Below, one piece after another: positions 24,550 to 36,011 of a DNA stretch of 64,000 bases (the first letter of the stretch is position 1; every line of letters starts with the position of its first letter). The stretch is from Phallusia mammillata (Eukaryota; Chordata; Ascidiacea; Phlebobranchia; Ascidiidae): the NCBI GenBank assembly GCA_003260075.1, contig QLIY01000316.1, positions 1-64,000 on the forward strand. The letters are read 5' to 3'. Below the pieces are notes generated by a model. The model was not told the origin of the DNA. It ran no database searches and worked only from the letters and a program-made list of their open reading frames with translations. A program made the translations under genes and the position numbers.

Positions 24550-27500
24550 AAAAAATCATCAATAAATTTGGGGATCACAAGTAACTTTTTCGTTATCTTG
24601 CGGGCACACCTTGCTATAGGCTACCTTCCAGGGCGCACCATTGAAAAACCACTACATACCTTAAAGTCAAATAAAACTTATCTTGTTTTCATATTCAGCA
24701 GTCCAACTGGGCTGGGGGGGGGGCCACTACATACCTTAACGTCAAATAAAACTTATCTTGTTTTCATATTCAGCAGTCCAACTGGGCTCAATATGCACCA
24801 AAGTCCATTCAGCGACTCTGAAGCCTTAGACCCTCGCCATCAAAGGGGAGTTATGTGGGGTTGGGGGCAACTTCCTGCGAGGAATGGAGGTAACTTGGCA
24901 TTGCATACCTCTACCGTGTTTTTAGGCCTTTTCTCTGATGTCTGTATGTGCAGTGTATGTGCCTGTTTTTATTGTGTGTTTGAGGTATGAAGTATGTGCT
25001 TGTAAGCTTGCGTTGCGGTTTTAATTGACTCTTGACCCCTAATAGGACGAGATTCATCTTCGTCGGATGAGCCTATCGGGGGGGGGGGGTGTGTGTATGT
25101 GTATGTTTTTATTGTGTGTTTGAGGTATGAAGTATGTGCTTGTATGCTTGCGTTGCGGTTTTAATTGACCCTTGACCCCTAATAGGACGAGATTCATCTT
25201 CGTCGGATGAGCCTATCGATCTCAAAGACGAAGTTGACACGTTCAACCAATCTTACTTCAGGTAAATTTACCACTTTCCATTGGATCATAGATAATAACG
25301 TTCAGTACACTTAAAACAGTCCGTGTTTTCGTTTTGCAATGTCATATATATAATATCGATTTCGCCGATATAATACCACCCTCAATTCTTATTCAAATAG
25401 AATCATATATTTTTAGGATTATAGATAAAAATTTGGCATTGTTACTTTTTGCGCAGGACTGTTCAAGTTTCTGGCGTTGATTCCGTCGTTGTTGAAAACG
25501 AAGTTGAAGTCAATGCACAGAAAACGCGAAGTAAGTAGTTCGCGTTGCTTCGTTTTTAAATGATTTTAATTGCAACCCAGTGATGAAAATGGTCTTGTCA
25601 AAACCGCACCAACAAAACGAACCAATTGTAAATCTCAAAGATGAAAAATACAGCGAACCTCGGTTAAACCGGATTCGATCAATCTCGATTTTCGCTAAAT
25701 TCGGACAAAACTTTAGGTACAAATGAAGGCTTTAACTAATCGACGCTGGTCGGGGGGGGGGGAAACCGCACCAACAAAACGAACCAATTGTAAATCTCAA
25801 AGATCGAAAATACAGCAAACCTCGGTCAAACCGGATTCGATCAATCTCGATTTTCGCTAAATTCAGACAAAACTTTAGGTACAAATGAAGGCTTTAACTA
25901 ATCGACGCTGGTCAATCCGAATCATAGCCTGATCCGGACATTTTTTTGTCCAAACGGGTCCGGATTAACCAAGAATTTACTGTACATGTTTCTTGAAACA
26001 TGCTAAAAATGATCTACTTTGTATGATTTGAAATTTTGGCTTTGGCAACTTCAAAACAACATAGTTTTAAGGAACACTATACGCGGACTTGAAAAGTAAT
26101 TGCACTGATGATGACAACAGAGATTGTCGAAACGTCTGAACGATGTATTCTATATAGACCAGTACCTTGGCAGTAATGTTTATGATTGCATAGTTTTAAA
26201 GTCATTAATTTTATAACCTCATTTAAGATCCTTCAACAAATTCAACCAAATCACAACCAGGAACACATCAACGTAAAGACACGGACGGTTTATATTTGGA
26301 TGACGTTCTCAGCCTTGAACCTTCACAAGCCAACTTGTATCTGCAGGTAAAAGTGCAAAATCCTTTTTTTTGTTAAGACCTTTTTTTCAATCGTTCTGCA
26401 CGTACAACTAGTTTCACAACATTACTAGTAGATTCTGTTTTATCTTTCTCATGGCACCTACCTTCATACCGATTCTTTTTGTTGACTACTGTTATGTCAG
26501 ATTTGTAAGTCGGGCCGGGTTCGGGCTTAGGTTTCTTAAAAAAAAAACGATTCGGGCCTGCCTTTACACTCTGTGTCAGTATTTTTGTTGAATAACTAGC
26601 TGAGACAGTTGCTGGACCCCACTTAATGCCCAACGGCCCTAAAACGCCTTGTTTAAGAACAATTTTCCATTATGGTCTATTATTTGTTTGTTTTGATATT
26701 TTCTGAGTCTTCAATGTATACGCCTGTCAATCAAACTTTCAGGCCTAAACGGACTTCTCAAAAATTCGGGTTCGGGCTCCAATTTCAGGCCCGTTTAACT
26801 CTGTGGTATACCGTAGTATACCATGCCATGACCCAGGGTTGTAAGTCGGATTAGGCTTTGGCATACTGATGTAACTGACTCAATTAGCCCATATGTTAAC
26901 ACTGACAAAATATTACCAAAAATTTTGCAGCAAACTAGCCACCTCCCAAGCAACGCAGTCGCCCAAGTAGATGGGATCGAACGGGCAGTAAGTCCGGGTG
27001 GAAGTGATATAGACAGTGGGACTGATTGCCAGATTCAAGACGACAATAGGTAAGTGATAGAGAAAACAGACGCTAAAGTTTCTACAATAAAGGCACTGCT
27101 GCATATTACCGTTGATTTGCTCAGTTACGCAGTGCACAGTTTTTAAATGTAAATACTTATGCTATTGCAATGGGTAAAAAACACTGTTAAACTCCTTGTA
27201 ATATTTTCATTGTCGCTTAAAATTGGTCTTATTTTGCATTGTTTAACGGAGTGGCTTTTAACCTATTTTGTCCCCGTGTCAATCAAGTTTTCGTGATATT
27301 TTTGTACCTCTCCTCAACAATAACTGACAGTGGTAAATCGAATTGTAGTAATTGACATGAAATCTAAGTAAAACTGATATTTTTTTTCATTCGAGTGGTG
27401 GTTTGTGTTTGTAATTTCATGAATATTCAAAACCATTTTTTAAGACTGTTTTGGTATTTGATGTTTCGTACTTAAAGGGACACTCGTACACCTTATTAAG

Positions 27501-30500
27501 CACCCCTAATCTAGCATTTAGAATTTAAGAAACTTGTCATATGTTCATATGTTTGAATCCGTTGCATAAATTGCAATGCGTGGGGGGGGGGCGATATTTT
27601 ATTTTCATTCGAGTGGTGGTTTGTGTATGTAATTTCATGAATATTTAAAAGCATTTTTTAAGACTGTTTTTGGTATTTGATGTTTCGTACTTAAAGGGAC
27701 ACACGTACACCTTATTAAGCACCCCTAATCTAGCATTTAGAATTTAAGAAATTTGTCATATGTTCATATGTTTGAATCCGTTGCATAAATTGCAATGCGT
27801 ATTCGAAATTAGAATAACTAAATTTCCAACATCCAGTTGCTTAATAATTTCCGTTGTAAATTTACTTTAATATTTTATAGCAGTGAAGGTATGGAAGACC
27901 AACGTGACGTCACTATATCCTTGTGTGGATTCGGTTCCGGATCCGGAGCGGGTAGTGTGGATCCGGGTAAGCAGATAAAATATAGATACCGAACAAAAAA
28001 TGTTATCCTCGACAAAAACCTGCTTATTATTAGATTCAATTGCTTTTATGGCTTTTTGTTAATTTTACTTATGTTGCTATTGAAGACATCGCACGGTACT
28101 TTGTTGTTCCTCGCCGCTTTTTAAGTTGTCCATGTTTATTCTTTGCTTTTAATTGCGCCATTTAGCTTTTAAAAGCTTGTGTGGGAATGCAGGTAACATA
28201 TAAATTACTACGAAGCACACATATGCAGCATACAAGGCAGACAACGGTGCTTGCTGTGATTCGACTTTCGACGGGTTCACCGCTACACCTGCGTAGCTCA
28301 ATTGGTAGAGCGCGAGTCCCGGAAAGACTCTTTTCGTGGGTTCGAATCCCACCGCAGGCTATATTTTTCTCGGGTTCGGGCTTAAGTTCGAAAAACGGGC
28401 TTGATTCAGGCCAGACTTCACAACAAGCCTCATGTTGCAATTTTGCTAGCATTTCCCAATTCCACGGTAGTTTTGTAGCTTTCCAAGGTCTCTTACGTCA
28501 CCAGCGGTGTATTAAGCTGTACCGGCTCCAGAAGTACGCGTTTTCCATCTTCTAACGCATTTAAAACAACAGTCATTTTTGTTCTTGGACCCTTTCGAAC
28601 ACTAGTTTCGTATGTTGGAAGAGCCTGAGTATGCAAAATTTAATGCTCGGGTCAGTTCGTGCTAGTGACCGGCCGACCACCGAGCATCAAAAACAGCGAT
28701 GTTCGGTACCGAGTAGCACGGAATCTGGATACGCTCGGCCCATCCCTAATCAAGAACATTTATATTTTTTAGTAAAGTTCGCGGAGAAACAGATAAGCTA
28801 TGAATCCTTCGTACGCGATCCTTTGCCAATTATCAACGATCCCAACCTGGTTATCAGATTAGGGGAATCCCGGTATTTGACATGGCAGTCTGCAGCCCCA
28901 GTCATTATGTCTTTGGCCGTCTTCCGAAGACCCTTGACCACTGTAAGTATGAATGCAATTTAACTGATGTGTCCTAGGGACAAACAAATACAAAATATAA
29001 GTTCTAAAGGTATTTTTCACAAAAATTTGTGATTTAAAAGTGTTAATTTTGTAACTTTCTTAGGTTATTAATAACTTGTATATATTTTATATAATTTCAA
29101 TGAGGTAATAATATTGGTTGACAAAAAGCATCGCATATTATCACACATTTTGAACTTTTTGCATTGATAATTTTAAACTGCCCAAATGTGCCTATAAATA
29201 TTATACTGGATGATAAACAAACGTAAAAAGGTTAATTTGTAACAATGAAAACAATGAGCTAGCTTTGCTTTTAACACAATGAAAAATTTTGGAAAACAAA
29301 CAATGGCAGGGACTTTGAAACTAGAATAACATTAGAAACTGGTCTCCAAAGCTTATGCGAAATGATCTGCTGTTTTTCCAATTAGCAAGAATTAAATACT
29401 TCTTTGGAAAAGCAAAACAGTAGGCAGTTACATGTAGTTTTCTTGTAAGCAATTTCTTCCTGGTCAACTATACCTAACTATTAGTACTACACTTCTATTC
29501 AGTGCCACATGTATTTTGCACAGGACTGCTTGGAGAGGGTCGTACAGTCCACGCAACCGTCACAAACACACTCTCGTCTCATGGGATGGTTATGGCGACG
29601 TCCGAGCAGCAAAGCTGACGTTACCCGTAAGTAGAATGTAATTACAATTAAGAATGACCCGATTTAAGTACCCGGGTATTGGATATTGAGCGTACCGTTA
29701 AAAAAATCGAGCATCGAATAAAACGGTTTAAAAATTCTAGATTTCAAACAGTTAAACACCATTTTCTAATATTGACATATTGTTTCGTAATATATGAAAA
29801 AAAAGCTTTTTGAAAGTATAATTTTGAATAAGTATAGCAGTAAACTATAGTAACATGGAAATTTTAAGAACAATGTCTTAAACGTGGTAATTGCCTTAAA
29901 TTGTCTGATATGCAAGTTTACACAAAAAAATGTTTTTGTTAAGCATTTTTTGTCACATGTAATATCTTTATTCACATGAAGTAAGTTATTTTAAATTTTT
30001 TACTTAACATTTTACTTCATTGCGGCTATGGTTATTTGTATTATGCGCATGAGTTTGTCTGCTACCTGCATATTGCTTTGCATGTTTTGGTTTTGGAGAC
30101 TGGCTTTACATCGATTCCGTTAAATTATTAATGAGACTGCTGGGAGTTATCGACCACTGTCATTTCGCAAGCCAGATAAAAGCCCCTGTTTATTTGGGGG
30201 GGGGGCTTACATCGATTCCGTTAAATTATTAATGAGGCTGCTGGGAGTTTGAAGATATCGACCACTGTCATTTCGCAAGCCAGATAAAAGCCCCTGTTTA
30301 TTTTCAAGCACCATAGAAACTTGTTTACTCTTTTTAGTGCATTAATAATACGGTAGTATTGTTGCACTTACGCAATGTTTTAATTCAAACCTGAAAATTA
30401 CGTGACCCAAGGCCTAAATTAGCCATGTAGGTTGCTTTTGATAGCGCGAATGGCCATGCGCACATCAATCAGTGTTTAATTATTTGTACAGTTATATATC

Positions 30501-33500
30501 CAGTATGCTTCTATGTGTACTAGGGATGTGCCAAAACTGCAAATGTTCTGTTTGGTCGAGCACGCTCNACCGAGCGATCCTGCTCGGTGCATTATGACGT
30601 CACAAAAAAATCCCCTTTCTACGTTTTAGCTCTACAAGGCCTCTTACGTCACCGGTGGTGTTTTATTGAGCTGTACATGCCCATAAAGAACGTGTTTTTC
30701 CACCATCTAATACATTTAAAAAATCATTCGTTTTTGTTCATAGACACCGTTTAGAACACTAGTTACATATGTTAGCAGGGCGTGAATATGCAAATTTAAC
30801 GCTCGGGTCAGTTTGTGCAGCTGCTCGGCCGACCACCGCTCGGTACCGAGTACTCGGGTTCTGGCTCGGCTCGGCCCATCCCTAATGTGTACACATATCA
30901 ACCATTTCGTAAACAATGATTTCGATCTAAATTGGGGCTTAAAATTGCAGGCATGATTTGTTATAAATTTCTGGTGCAGAACATTTCCACAGCAATAGGG
31001 CAGTATGCCGCAGGGGTATTGTTCCTTTTTCAAGCGATCAATACAGCATTTCATATCCAGTAATCAAATTAATTCTTTTACCAAACACCACCTTTTAAAA
31101 TACTGATTTTGATCCCTGTTTGCACAGTTGCTTGGTGTTGTTATTTCGCTCTTTAGTGTATCGCGTCCTAATGGAGTTTAAACGTAAATAAACAATAGAT
31201 TAGGTGGAAGTTTGTTTAGCGTTTAGGATATTGCATACAAAGGAACTGGCTGATTATTTAATTTTTTTATTATGTTGTTTTTACTGTTTTAAAACCACCT
31301 TATAAATTTATGGAAAAGTTTGGTTCTCTTTGGTCAAAAAATAATACCACGTAGTTATACGCGTTATAAATCTTTCAGTTTTTCATGTTAATCTGACCTT
31401 CTTACGTAAATCGCACAACAGAGCAAAAATGCTCTATTTATAAAAACGTGGCTATTGTTTTGTACATGCTTAAAAAATAAATCATTTTTAATCCAATACA
31501 TTTTCCGATTTGTCTAAACCTCGTAAATAACAATGATTTTATTATTACGTCACAGAGACCGATTCGACCTCAGCTCCTCAATCGCCGACCAAATTTCCTG
31601 AACCAGTTACTAAGCAACACACGCCATTGGGTAAGTCCTTCTCGGTGGCAACACCCGTCGTGAGCTCGACACCGCCATCCAGCGGACGCGACAGGCGACA
31701 AACGGAAAGCGACGCTGTGATGTCCACGGAGACGGAGGTCGCCAACATTATGGAGCCTAGCTTGAAAAGGTAAAAAAACTTTTTGTGAAACACTGGTGGT
31801 AAACACGGTACGCTGTGTGGTTGTTTAGAAATGCGTTTTCCGAAAAACGCGTCACTTCCGCATCGCATAATGATCTCATTTCCGGCAACACGCCGCATCC
31901 GCAAACACTAGATCCTCGGAGGCTTTTAATAGTTTCGTGTTTGCCTTTGTACTATTAATGCAACTGTTCTTAAACAGATTAATCGTTTGTTTTGTACATC
32001 AGTGGTTTCCAACCTTTATCGACGAATTCCTTACTTAACAATTCAAAAGGTTTTCATTGCTCCCCAACAGACTATGTATGGGTGCTAAACCATACAAAGA
32101 TTATTCAAAATTGGGTGTTTTATATAGTTCACAGGTTATATTCCAAAAGCTAGGTGACTATTTACAAACTACATGTAAAAATTGAAATTAATTTCCTCCC
32201 CTGTTGGGAACCACTGGTTTTACAATTAAGCAGGGCCGCTATGTTTGCTGGTAACCTGACGCTTACGTTGTTGGCTTTCTGATCTTAGCAGTTCGCGATG
32301 GTGAATGGTCAGCCATGGTAACATCGAATTTCGCCTTTCTTAGGTCTCATTCAGCACGCGAAATTTTCCCACAAAGTGACTCCCAACATTTGAGTGTGAA
32401 GACATCTACCAGCAGTCACAGTGGCAAGACCATGCGCAAAACCACCCGTCTAGCTTCAGACCAACTGGTAAGCTCTATTACTGTTTTATATTAGCAAAAT
32501 CGTGTATTTTGGTCGAAGTTAAGGTGTTCCATGAGTTTTAAGACGATAACAACTACGCTTGTTAAAGCAATGCGGTATTGTTCTTAAACTTATTCAAATA
32601 GAACATGAAATTGTGCAGTTGTATATGCAGTGAACCTCGGTTAATCCGGACCCGTTTGGACCAAATAAATTGTCCGCGGACTTTGCGAAGATCCGGATCA
32701 ACCGATGTCGATAAGTTTAAGCCTTACCACATTTCAAATCATTTGTACCTTAAGTTTTGTACGGATTAGGCGAAGATCTAGAATCTAGATCATGGGTTCC
32801 CAACCTTTTTACGATCTCGTACCACTTGGACGCTCTGCACTGGGGGGGGGGCGTTGTATATGCAGTAAACCTCGGTTAATCCGGACCTGTTTGGACCAAA
32901 TAAATTGTCCGCGGACTTTGCGAAGATCCGGATTAACCGATGTCGATTAGTTCATGCATTACCACATTTCAAATCATTTGTACCTCGAATTTTGTACGGA
33001 GATCTAGAATCTAGACCAGGGGTTCCCAACCTTTTTACGATCTCGTACCACTTGGACGCTCTGCACTACCACGCGTACCACTTCTTGCAGAACAACTAAT
33101 TTGATCAAATCATATTTTATTCAGAAGAATAATATTGGCCTACTAAACTAACACTAAAGCACCACAACTGAATTGAATGAGATTTTTGTTTTTGTTTACT
33201 GTAAACAAAATATAAAGTTGTGAAACCAGGCTTTTGTGGAAAAAAACGGAAGCTACTCGCTTACCACCTGAAAAACCTTCGCGTACCACAGGTTGGGAAC
33301 CCCTGATCTAGATTAACTGAATTCGGTTTAACGGAGGTTTACTGTATTTTACATTTTTATGGGCAAAGCAAAGACCTGATTTAAGCACATATAACTTATA
33401 CATACCAGTATAAGTGAAAAAAACTACTACACCATTTGCTTTTATTTCAGAAAAAGCTACGGCTTGAAGAGGGCTCCAACACAATTACGTTCAGTGTTAC

Positions 33501-34372
33501 AACACAATACCAGGGTACAACCCGTTGCTCGGCAACAGTTTTTCTATGGAAATGGTCAGACAAGCTGGTGGTGTCTGACATAGATGGCACCATCACAAAA
33601 TCGGACGTGTTTGGTCAAATTTTACCCGTGGTAGGCAAGGACTGGACACAAGGTGGCGTAGCACAGCTGTACCAGAACATCAGCAGGTAGGGGTTTCAAT
33701 CTCTTGGATGCTTTTTATCATTTTTTTGTGATTATATGCAATATTTGGATTGGATAGTCAGGGTTGCCATCGACATGGACCCCAAAATAAGGACAACCAA
33801 AAAATGTTTTATATATGAAACTAAACAAACATTTTTTGAAGAAATCTTTGCACTTCTACGAGCCATAAAATATCACATGCCCTATTTTTTTCATATTTTC
33901 TTTTGTGATGTCAAAAAATCTTGGCGCAAAAACATGTTTTTGTATGTTGCACAACACCAAATGCTAGAGGAAAAAGATTTTGTAATTGTTGAAAATAAGA
34001 CAAAATAAGGAAGTCAAAAACAAGAAATAAGGCCTATAGGCTACAGTTTTTTAAGATGTTGCCCTTAAAAACAAGGACAAATCTTAGAAATATGGACGGT
34101 ATGGAAACCCCTCTGTAATGAACATGAGTTTTTTGCCTTAATTTGTTAGACTTGAAGTTGAATGCGCAAAATTTACATAAATTATTTGTTTTCAACAGCA
34201 ATGGCTACAAGTTTATATATGTATCATCGCGAGCCATCGGTCAAGCATCAATGACAAAGGGATACCTCAACTGGATTAACCAACAGGGTGTTTCCCTACC
34301 CCCTGGGCCCCTCCTTTTATCACCCACATCCTTAATGATGGCTTTCCGAAGGTGAGATTAGTGGAGAAAAGT

Positions 34373-34450
<78 letters not shown>

Positions 34451-36011
34451 GCTTTCAGGGAGGTGATTGAGAAAAAGCCGGAGAAATTCAAGATTGAATG
34501 CTTGAAAGACATTAAGGCGTTGTTTCCAGAAAATCCCTTTGTAGCTGGATTTGGCAACAAAACCAATGTAAGTGAAAAGTAAACTGCACAACTATAGTGG
34601 TTTGCACTGTAATTTCAAACTGTTTGCATTTTAACGATTTGGCGGAGACAGGGTATTGGTATCGATCAGCTAAATTGTTTCGTTTCTTTTTTTGCAAACT
34701 TATTCTTGGCGCTTGAGCAAAACTTGGTAAAGGTGACATGAGAATGGTCCAACAAGGTTTAACAGTGTACATCTATTTTCACATAAGCTCTGGTCACCAA
34801 TTCATTGTTACATCATACTAGCACAGACACTTAAACAGACAATATATTGTTTGCTTGAACAATTAGTTTTGCCCCACACTTTTAACAACTTAATTTTCTA
34901 CGAAACCATTGTGCACTGTTATGCAATATGCCCAGGATTTATCATGCTTTGTTTCACGTAGTAGAATATTAATAGAACATGTTCTTTGCCTTATTAAAGT
35001 GAATCATACTGTAAACTCTATTTTTATTAAAACTGCTTGAAGCCAACTTTAGACAATGCCTTTTTCTTGCAGGATGTGTCAGCGTACACAGCTGTGGGCG
35101 TTCCGACTAATCGAATGTTTACAATCAACCACCGAGGGGAACTAAAGCATGAGACCTTACCAACCTACACCACCTCGTAAGTGATACAGGCAAACAATTA
35201 GTTAAAATGTTTGATTCCAGTATTGGCATAAATTCTACTTTGGTCCTTGAGATTTTATGAAGATCTTTTCAGTAGCACTAAAATTTTTTGTTTAAATAAA
35301 ATTTTGTAGTTAACCTCAATATGTTTGTTTGTTTCATTTTTATTCTTGGGGCTGAGCAATGCCTAACTGTGATAAACTCAATATGAGTTTAACCTATAAG
35401 GTTCCTCTGGATTGAAGCAATGCCACAAGTTTCTTGCTTAGGGAGAAGCAAGTGGCTGACATAGGATTAGAACCCACTACCTTGTGAACACAAAGTGGTT
35501 GCTGTCACCGCTTATGTACATTGACAATTTGATGTATCAATCATGCAATATCATTACTCAACACCATAGCAAGTTGCATTAAGTTCACAAAATAAAAACT
35601 AACAACAAGTACAGTAGGGCTTGTACAAAGTGACTTGTACAGTAAGGCTTGGAAATTCACTGGTGGGGGGGGGGACAACAAGTACAGTGGGGCTTGTACA
35701 AAGTGACTTGTACAGTAAGGCTTGGAAATTCACTGGTTAAATACACTAAGTGACAACTGCTATTGGTCATCCATATGAAACCAACAGAAGCACACAGACA
35801 AATGATATTACCACAGGCACTTTAAGTTGCAAAAAAGCATTGTTTGGCTTGTTTTAGGTATTCTGGTCTTGGCGAGCTGGTGGACAACTTTTTTCCATCT
35901 ATGCACAAAGAACAGGATTTCACTGATGCTCACGATTACAGTGATTTTACATTTTGGAGGGAAGATGTTATTGCATTTGATGAAGATTTTGACCAGTTTA
36001 ACTTGGCTTGA
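16141..36011 (+). CDS. LPIN: Lipin, phosphatidate phosphatase, 20 exons
   Basis: Exons: 16141-16213, 16541-16647, 17145-17320, 21246-21497, 22148-22246, 24777-24889, 25186-25261, 25457-25530, 26228-26346, 26931-27049, 27878-27966, 28773-28942, 29524-29626, 31556-31769, 32344-32467, 33451-33686, 34199-34351, 34459-34567, 35073-35176, 35858-36011. They sum to 2664 nt in one frame: 887 residues, close to vertebrate lipin-1. The protein has the N-LIP domain (about 1-110, starting [14 protein letters not shown]), a polybasic nuclear signal (135-145), a Ser-rich linker, a YLDD block near 345, and C-LIP with the catalytic DIDGT (679-683) and the terminal FTFWRE. Lipins dephosphorylate phosphatidate to diacylglycerol at ER membranes and can act in the nucleus as coregulators. 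The LxxIL coregulator motif reads FGQIL here. Exons 6 and 7 have partial upstream copies beside poly-G runs, and intron 17 (107 bp) contains 67 Gs. A single family member is expected, so I cannot assign a LPIN1/2/3 number. Confidence 0.95.
17357..17475. repeat. pogo-like MITE fragment in lipin intron 3
   Basis: A diverged left-end fragment (CAGTAAACCTC, then GATCTGGATTACCCGATGTC) related to the elements at 25650 and 32628. No right end is seen. Confidence 0.4.
19026..19056 (+). repeat. Truncated hammerhead-repeat end, copy e
   Basis: Only the 3' half of the motif is present: AGGTC, GAAA, a perfect CAGTG/CACTG stem III and the TGCAGCT strand. The CTGATGA half is missing. It lies in lipin intron 3. 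Confidence 0.45.
19990..20119 (+). repeat. Duplication around a single N (lipin intron 3)
   Basis: Copies of about 60 bases on each side of the ambiguous base at 20056. The second leads into the perfect inverted repeat at 20126. Confidence 0.85.
20126..20186. repeat. Perfect 26-bp inverted repeat in lipin intron 3
   Basis: Arms 20126-20151 and 20161-20186 are exact reverse complements around a 9-base loop. It follows closely on an N-marked duplication (19990-20119). Confidence 0.85.
22921..23670 (+). repeat. 370-bp duplication around a ten-G spacer
   Basis: Copies 22921-23292 and 23303-23670 differ at scattered bases. The G-run is 23293-23302. Lipin intron 5. Confidence 0.9.
24481..24548. 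repeat. 68-G homopolymer in lipin intron 5
   Basis: Uninterrupted Gs about 230 bases before exon 6. Probably a filled gap. Confidence 0.95.
24649..24788 (+). repeat. Duplication copying the start of lipin exon 6
   Basis: Copy 1 (24649-24713) includes the acceptor and about the first 12 bases of exon 6 before a ten-G run (24714-24723). Copy 2 (24724-24788) continues into the full exon. Confidence 0.88.
24965..25218 (+). repeat. Duplication copying the start of lipin exon 7
   Basis: Copy 1 (24965-25078) includes the acceptor and first 33 or so bases of exon 7 and breaks off at a G-run (to 25089). Copy 2 (25105-25218) leads into the complete exon (25186-25261). Confidence 0.88.
25601..25913 (+). 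repeat. Duplication around a G-spacer (lipin intron 8)
   Basis: Copies 25601-25751 and 25763-25913, spacer 25752-25762. Confidence 0.88.
25650..25984. mobile_element. pogo/Tigger-like MITE in lipin intron 8
   Basis: The left end CAGCGAACCTCGGTTAAACC and the right end CCGGATTAACCAAGAATTTACTG, each beside TA, match the element at 32628. The internal repeat with a G-run belongs to the 25601-25913 duplication. Confidence 0.5.
26101..26160 (+). repeat. CTGATGA/GAAAC dispersed motif in lipin intron 8
   Basis: CTGATGA is followed by a perfect 5-bp stem (GACAA/TTGTC) and GAAAC, the order of a hammerhead core. No matching stem I or cut site is found, so activity is doubtful. One arm of the palindrome at 52467-52573 is related. 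Confidence 0.4.
26500..26870. repeat. CGGG-rich dispersed repeat in lipin intron 9
   Basis: Contains GTAAGTCGGGCCGGGTTCGG and CAGGCCTAAACGGACTTCTC blocks. Matching stretches occur at 7040-7125, 28366-28420 and 59810-60030. No clear ends or coding sequence. Confidence 0.45.
27376..27800 (+). repeat. Duplication around a ten-G spacer (lipin intron 10)
   Basis: Copies 27376-27581 and 27592-27800, spacer 27582-27591. Confidence 0.88.
28287..28365 (+). repeat. tRNA-like SINE head (SINE family 1)
   Basis: A cloverleaf can be drawn: acceptor CCTGCG/CGCAGG, D arm GCTC/GAGC, anticodon arm GAGTC/GACTC, T arm GTGGG/CCCAC with TTCGAAT. A and B boxes (TAGCTCAATTGG, GGTTCGAATCC) are intact. The loop CCGGAAA lacks U33, and GGA would mean serine without a long variable arm. 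The same head followed by CTAGATTTTTC occurs elsewhere, so I call it SINE-derived rather than a working tRNA. Lipin intron 11. Confidence 0.55.
28451..28747. mobile_element. 5'-truncated copy of the TAGGGATG MITE
   Basis: Matches the element at 30531-30894 over most of its length and keeps the GCCCATCCCTA end. The left terminus is missing. It ends 25 bases before lipin exon 12. Confidence 0.6.
30104..30304 (+). repeat. Duplication around a ten-G spacer (lipin intron 13)
   Basis: Copies 30104-30195 and 30206-30304, G-run 30196-30205. Confidence 0.85.
30531..30894. mobile_element. hAT-like MITE with perfect 8-bp target duplication
   Basis: Ends TAGGGATGTGCC and GGCCCATCCCTA are flanked by ATGTGTAC on both sides (30523-30530 and 30895-30902). 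It lies in lipin intron 13. Related copies are at 28451-28747 and 46233-46841. Confidence 0.75.
32619..33067 (+). repeat. Duplication around a ten-G spacer (lipin intron 15)
   Basis: Copies 32619-32841 and 32853-33067, spacer 32842-32851. Copy 1 ends inside the left part of the nested MITE. Confidence 0.88.
32628..33346. mobile_element. pogo/Tigger-like MITE with internal duplication
   Basis: The left end CAGTGAACCTCGGTTAATCC is repeated at about 32864 after a ten-G spacer. The right end reads GGTTTAACGGAGGTTTACTG beside TA. The TA flank and ends suggest a Tc1/pogo-type element. It hosts the nested hAT-like MITE at 33017-33305. Confidence 0.55.
33017..33305. mobile_element. hAT-like MITE nested in a pogo-like element
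   Basis: Inverted ends CAGGGGTTCCCAACC and GGTTGGGAACCCCTG, with target duplication ATCTAGAC/ATCTAGAT at 33009-33016 and 33306-33313. It sits inside the element whose ends read CAGTAAACCTCGG and CGGAGGTTTACTG. Lipin intron 15. Confidence 0.75.
33757..34110. mobile_element. MITE-like element in lipin intron 16
   Basis: Starts CAGGGTTGCCATCGACATGG and ends GGTATGGAAACCCCTCTG, imperfect inverted ends. The start matches a shorter copy at 10503-10560 in ZP intron 7. Confidence 0.4.
34383..34449. repeat. 67-G homopolymer inside lipin intron 17
   Basis: Fills most of a 107-bp intron and ends 9 bases before the 3' splice site. Probably a filled gap that hides true intron sequence. Confidence 0.95.
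35602..35736 (+). repeat. Duplication around a ten-G spacer (lipin intron 19)
   Basis: Copies 35602-35664 and 35675-35736, G-run 35665-35674. Confidence 0.85.

Noticed and set aside
26101..26160. Complete hammerhead ribozyme
   Set aside because: The core order is present, but I found no outer stem and no NUH cut site at the required place. Kept as a related motif only.
28287..28360. Functional tRNA-Ser (GGA)
   Set aside because: The anticodon loop lacks U33, there is no long variable arm as serine tRNAs need, and the head recurs with a common SINE body elsewhere.
31578..31904. Minus-strand frames at 31570-31904
   Set aside because: Shadow of lipin exon 14, which is phase-consistent on the plus strand.
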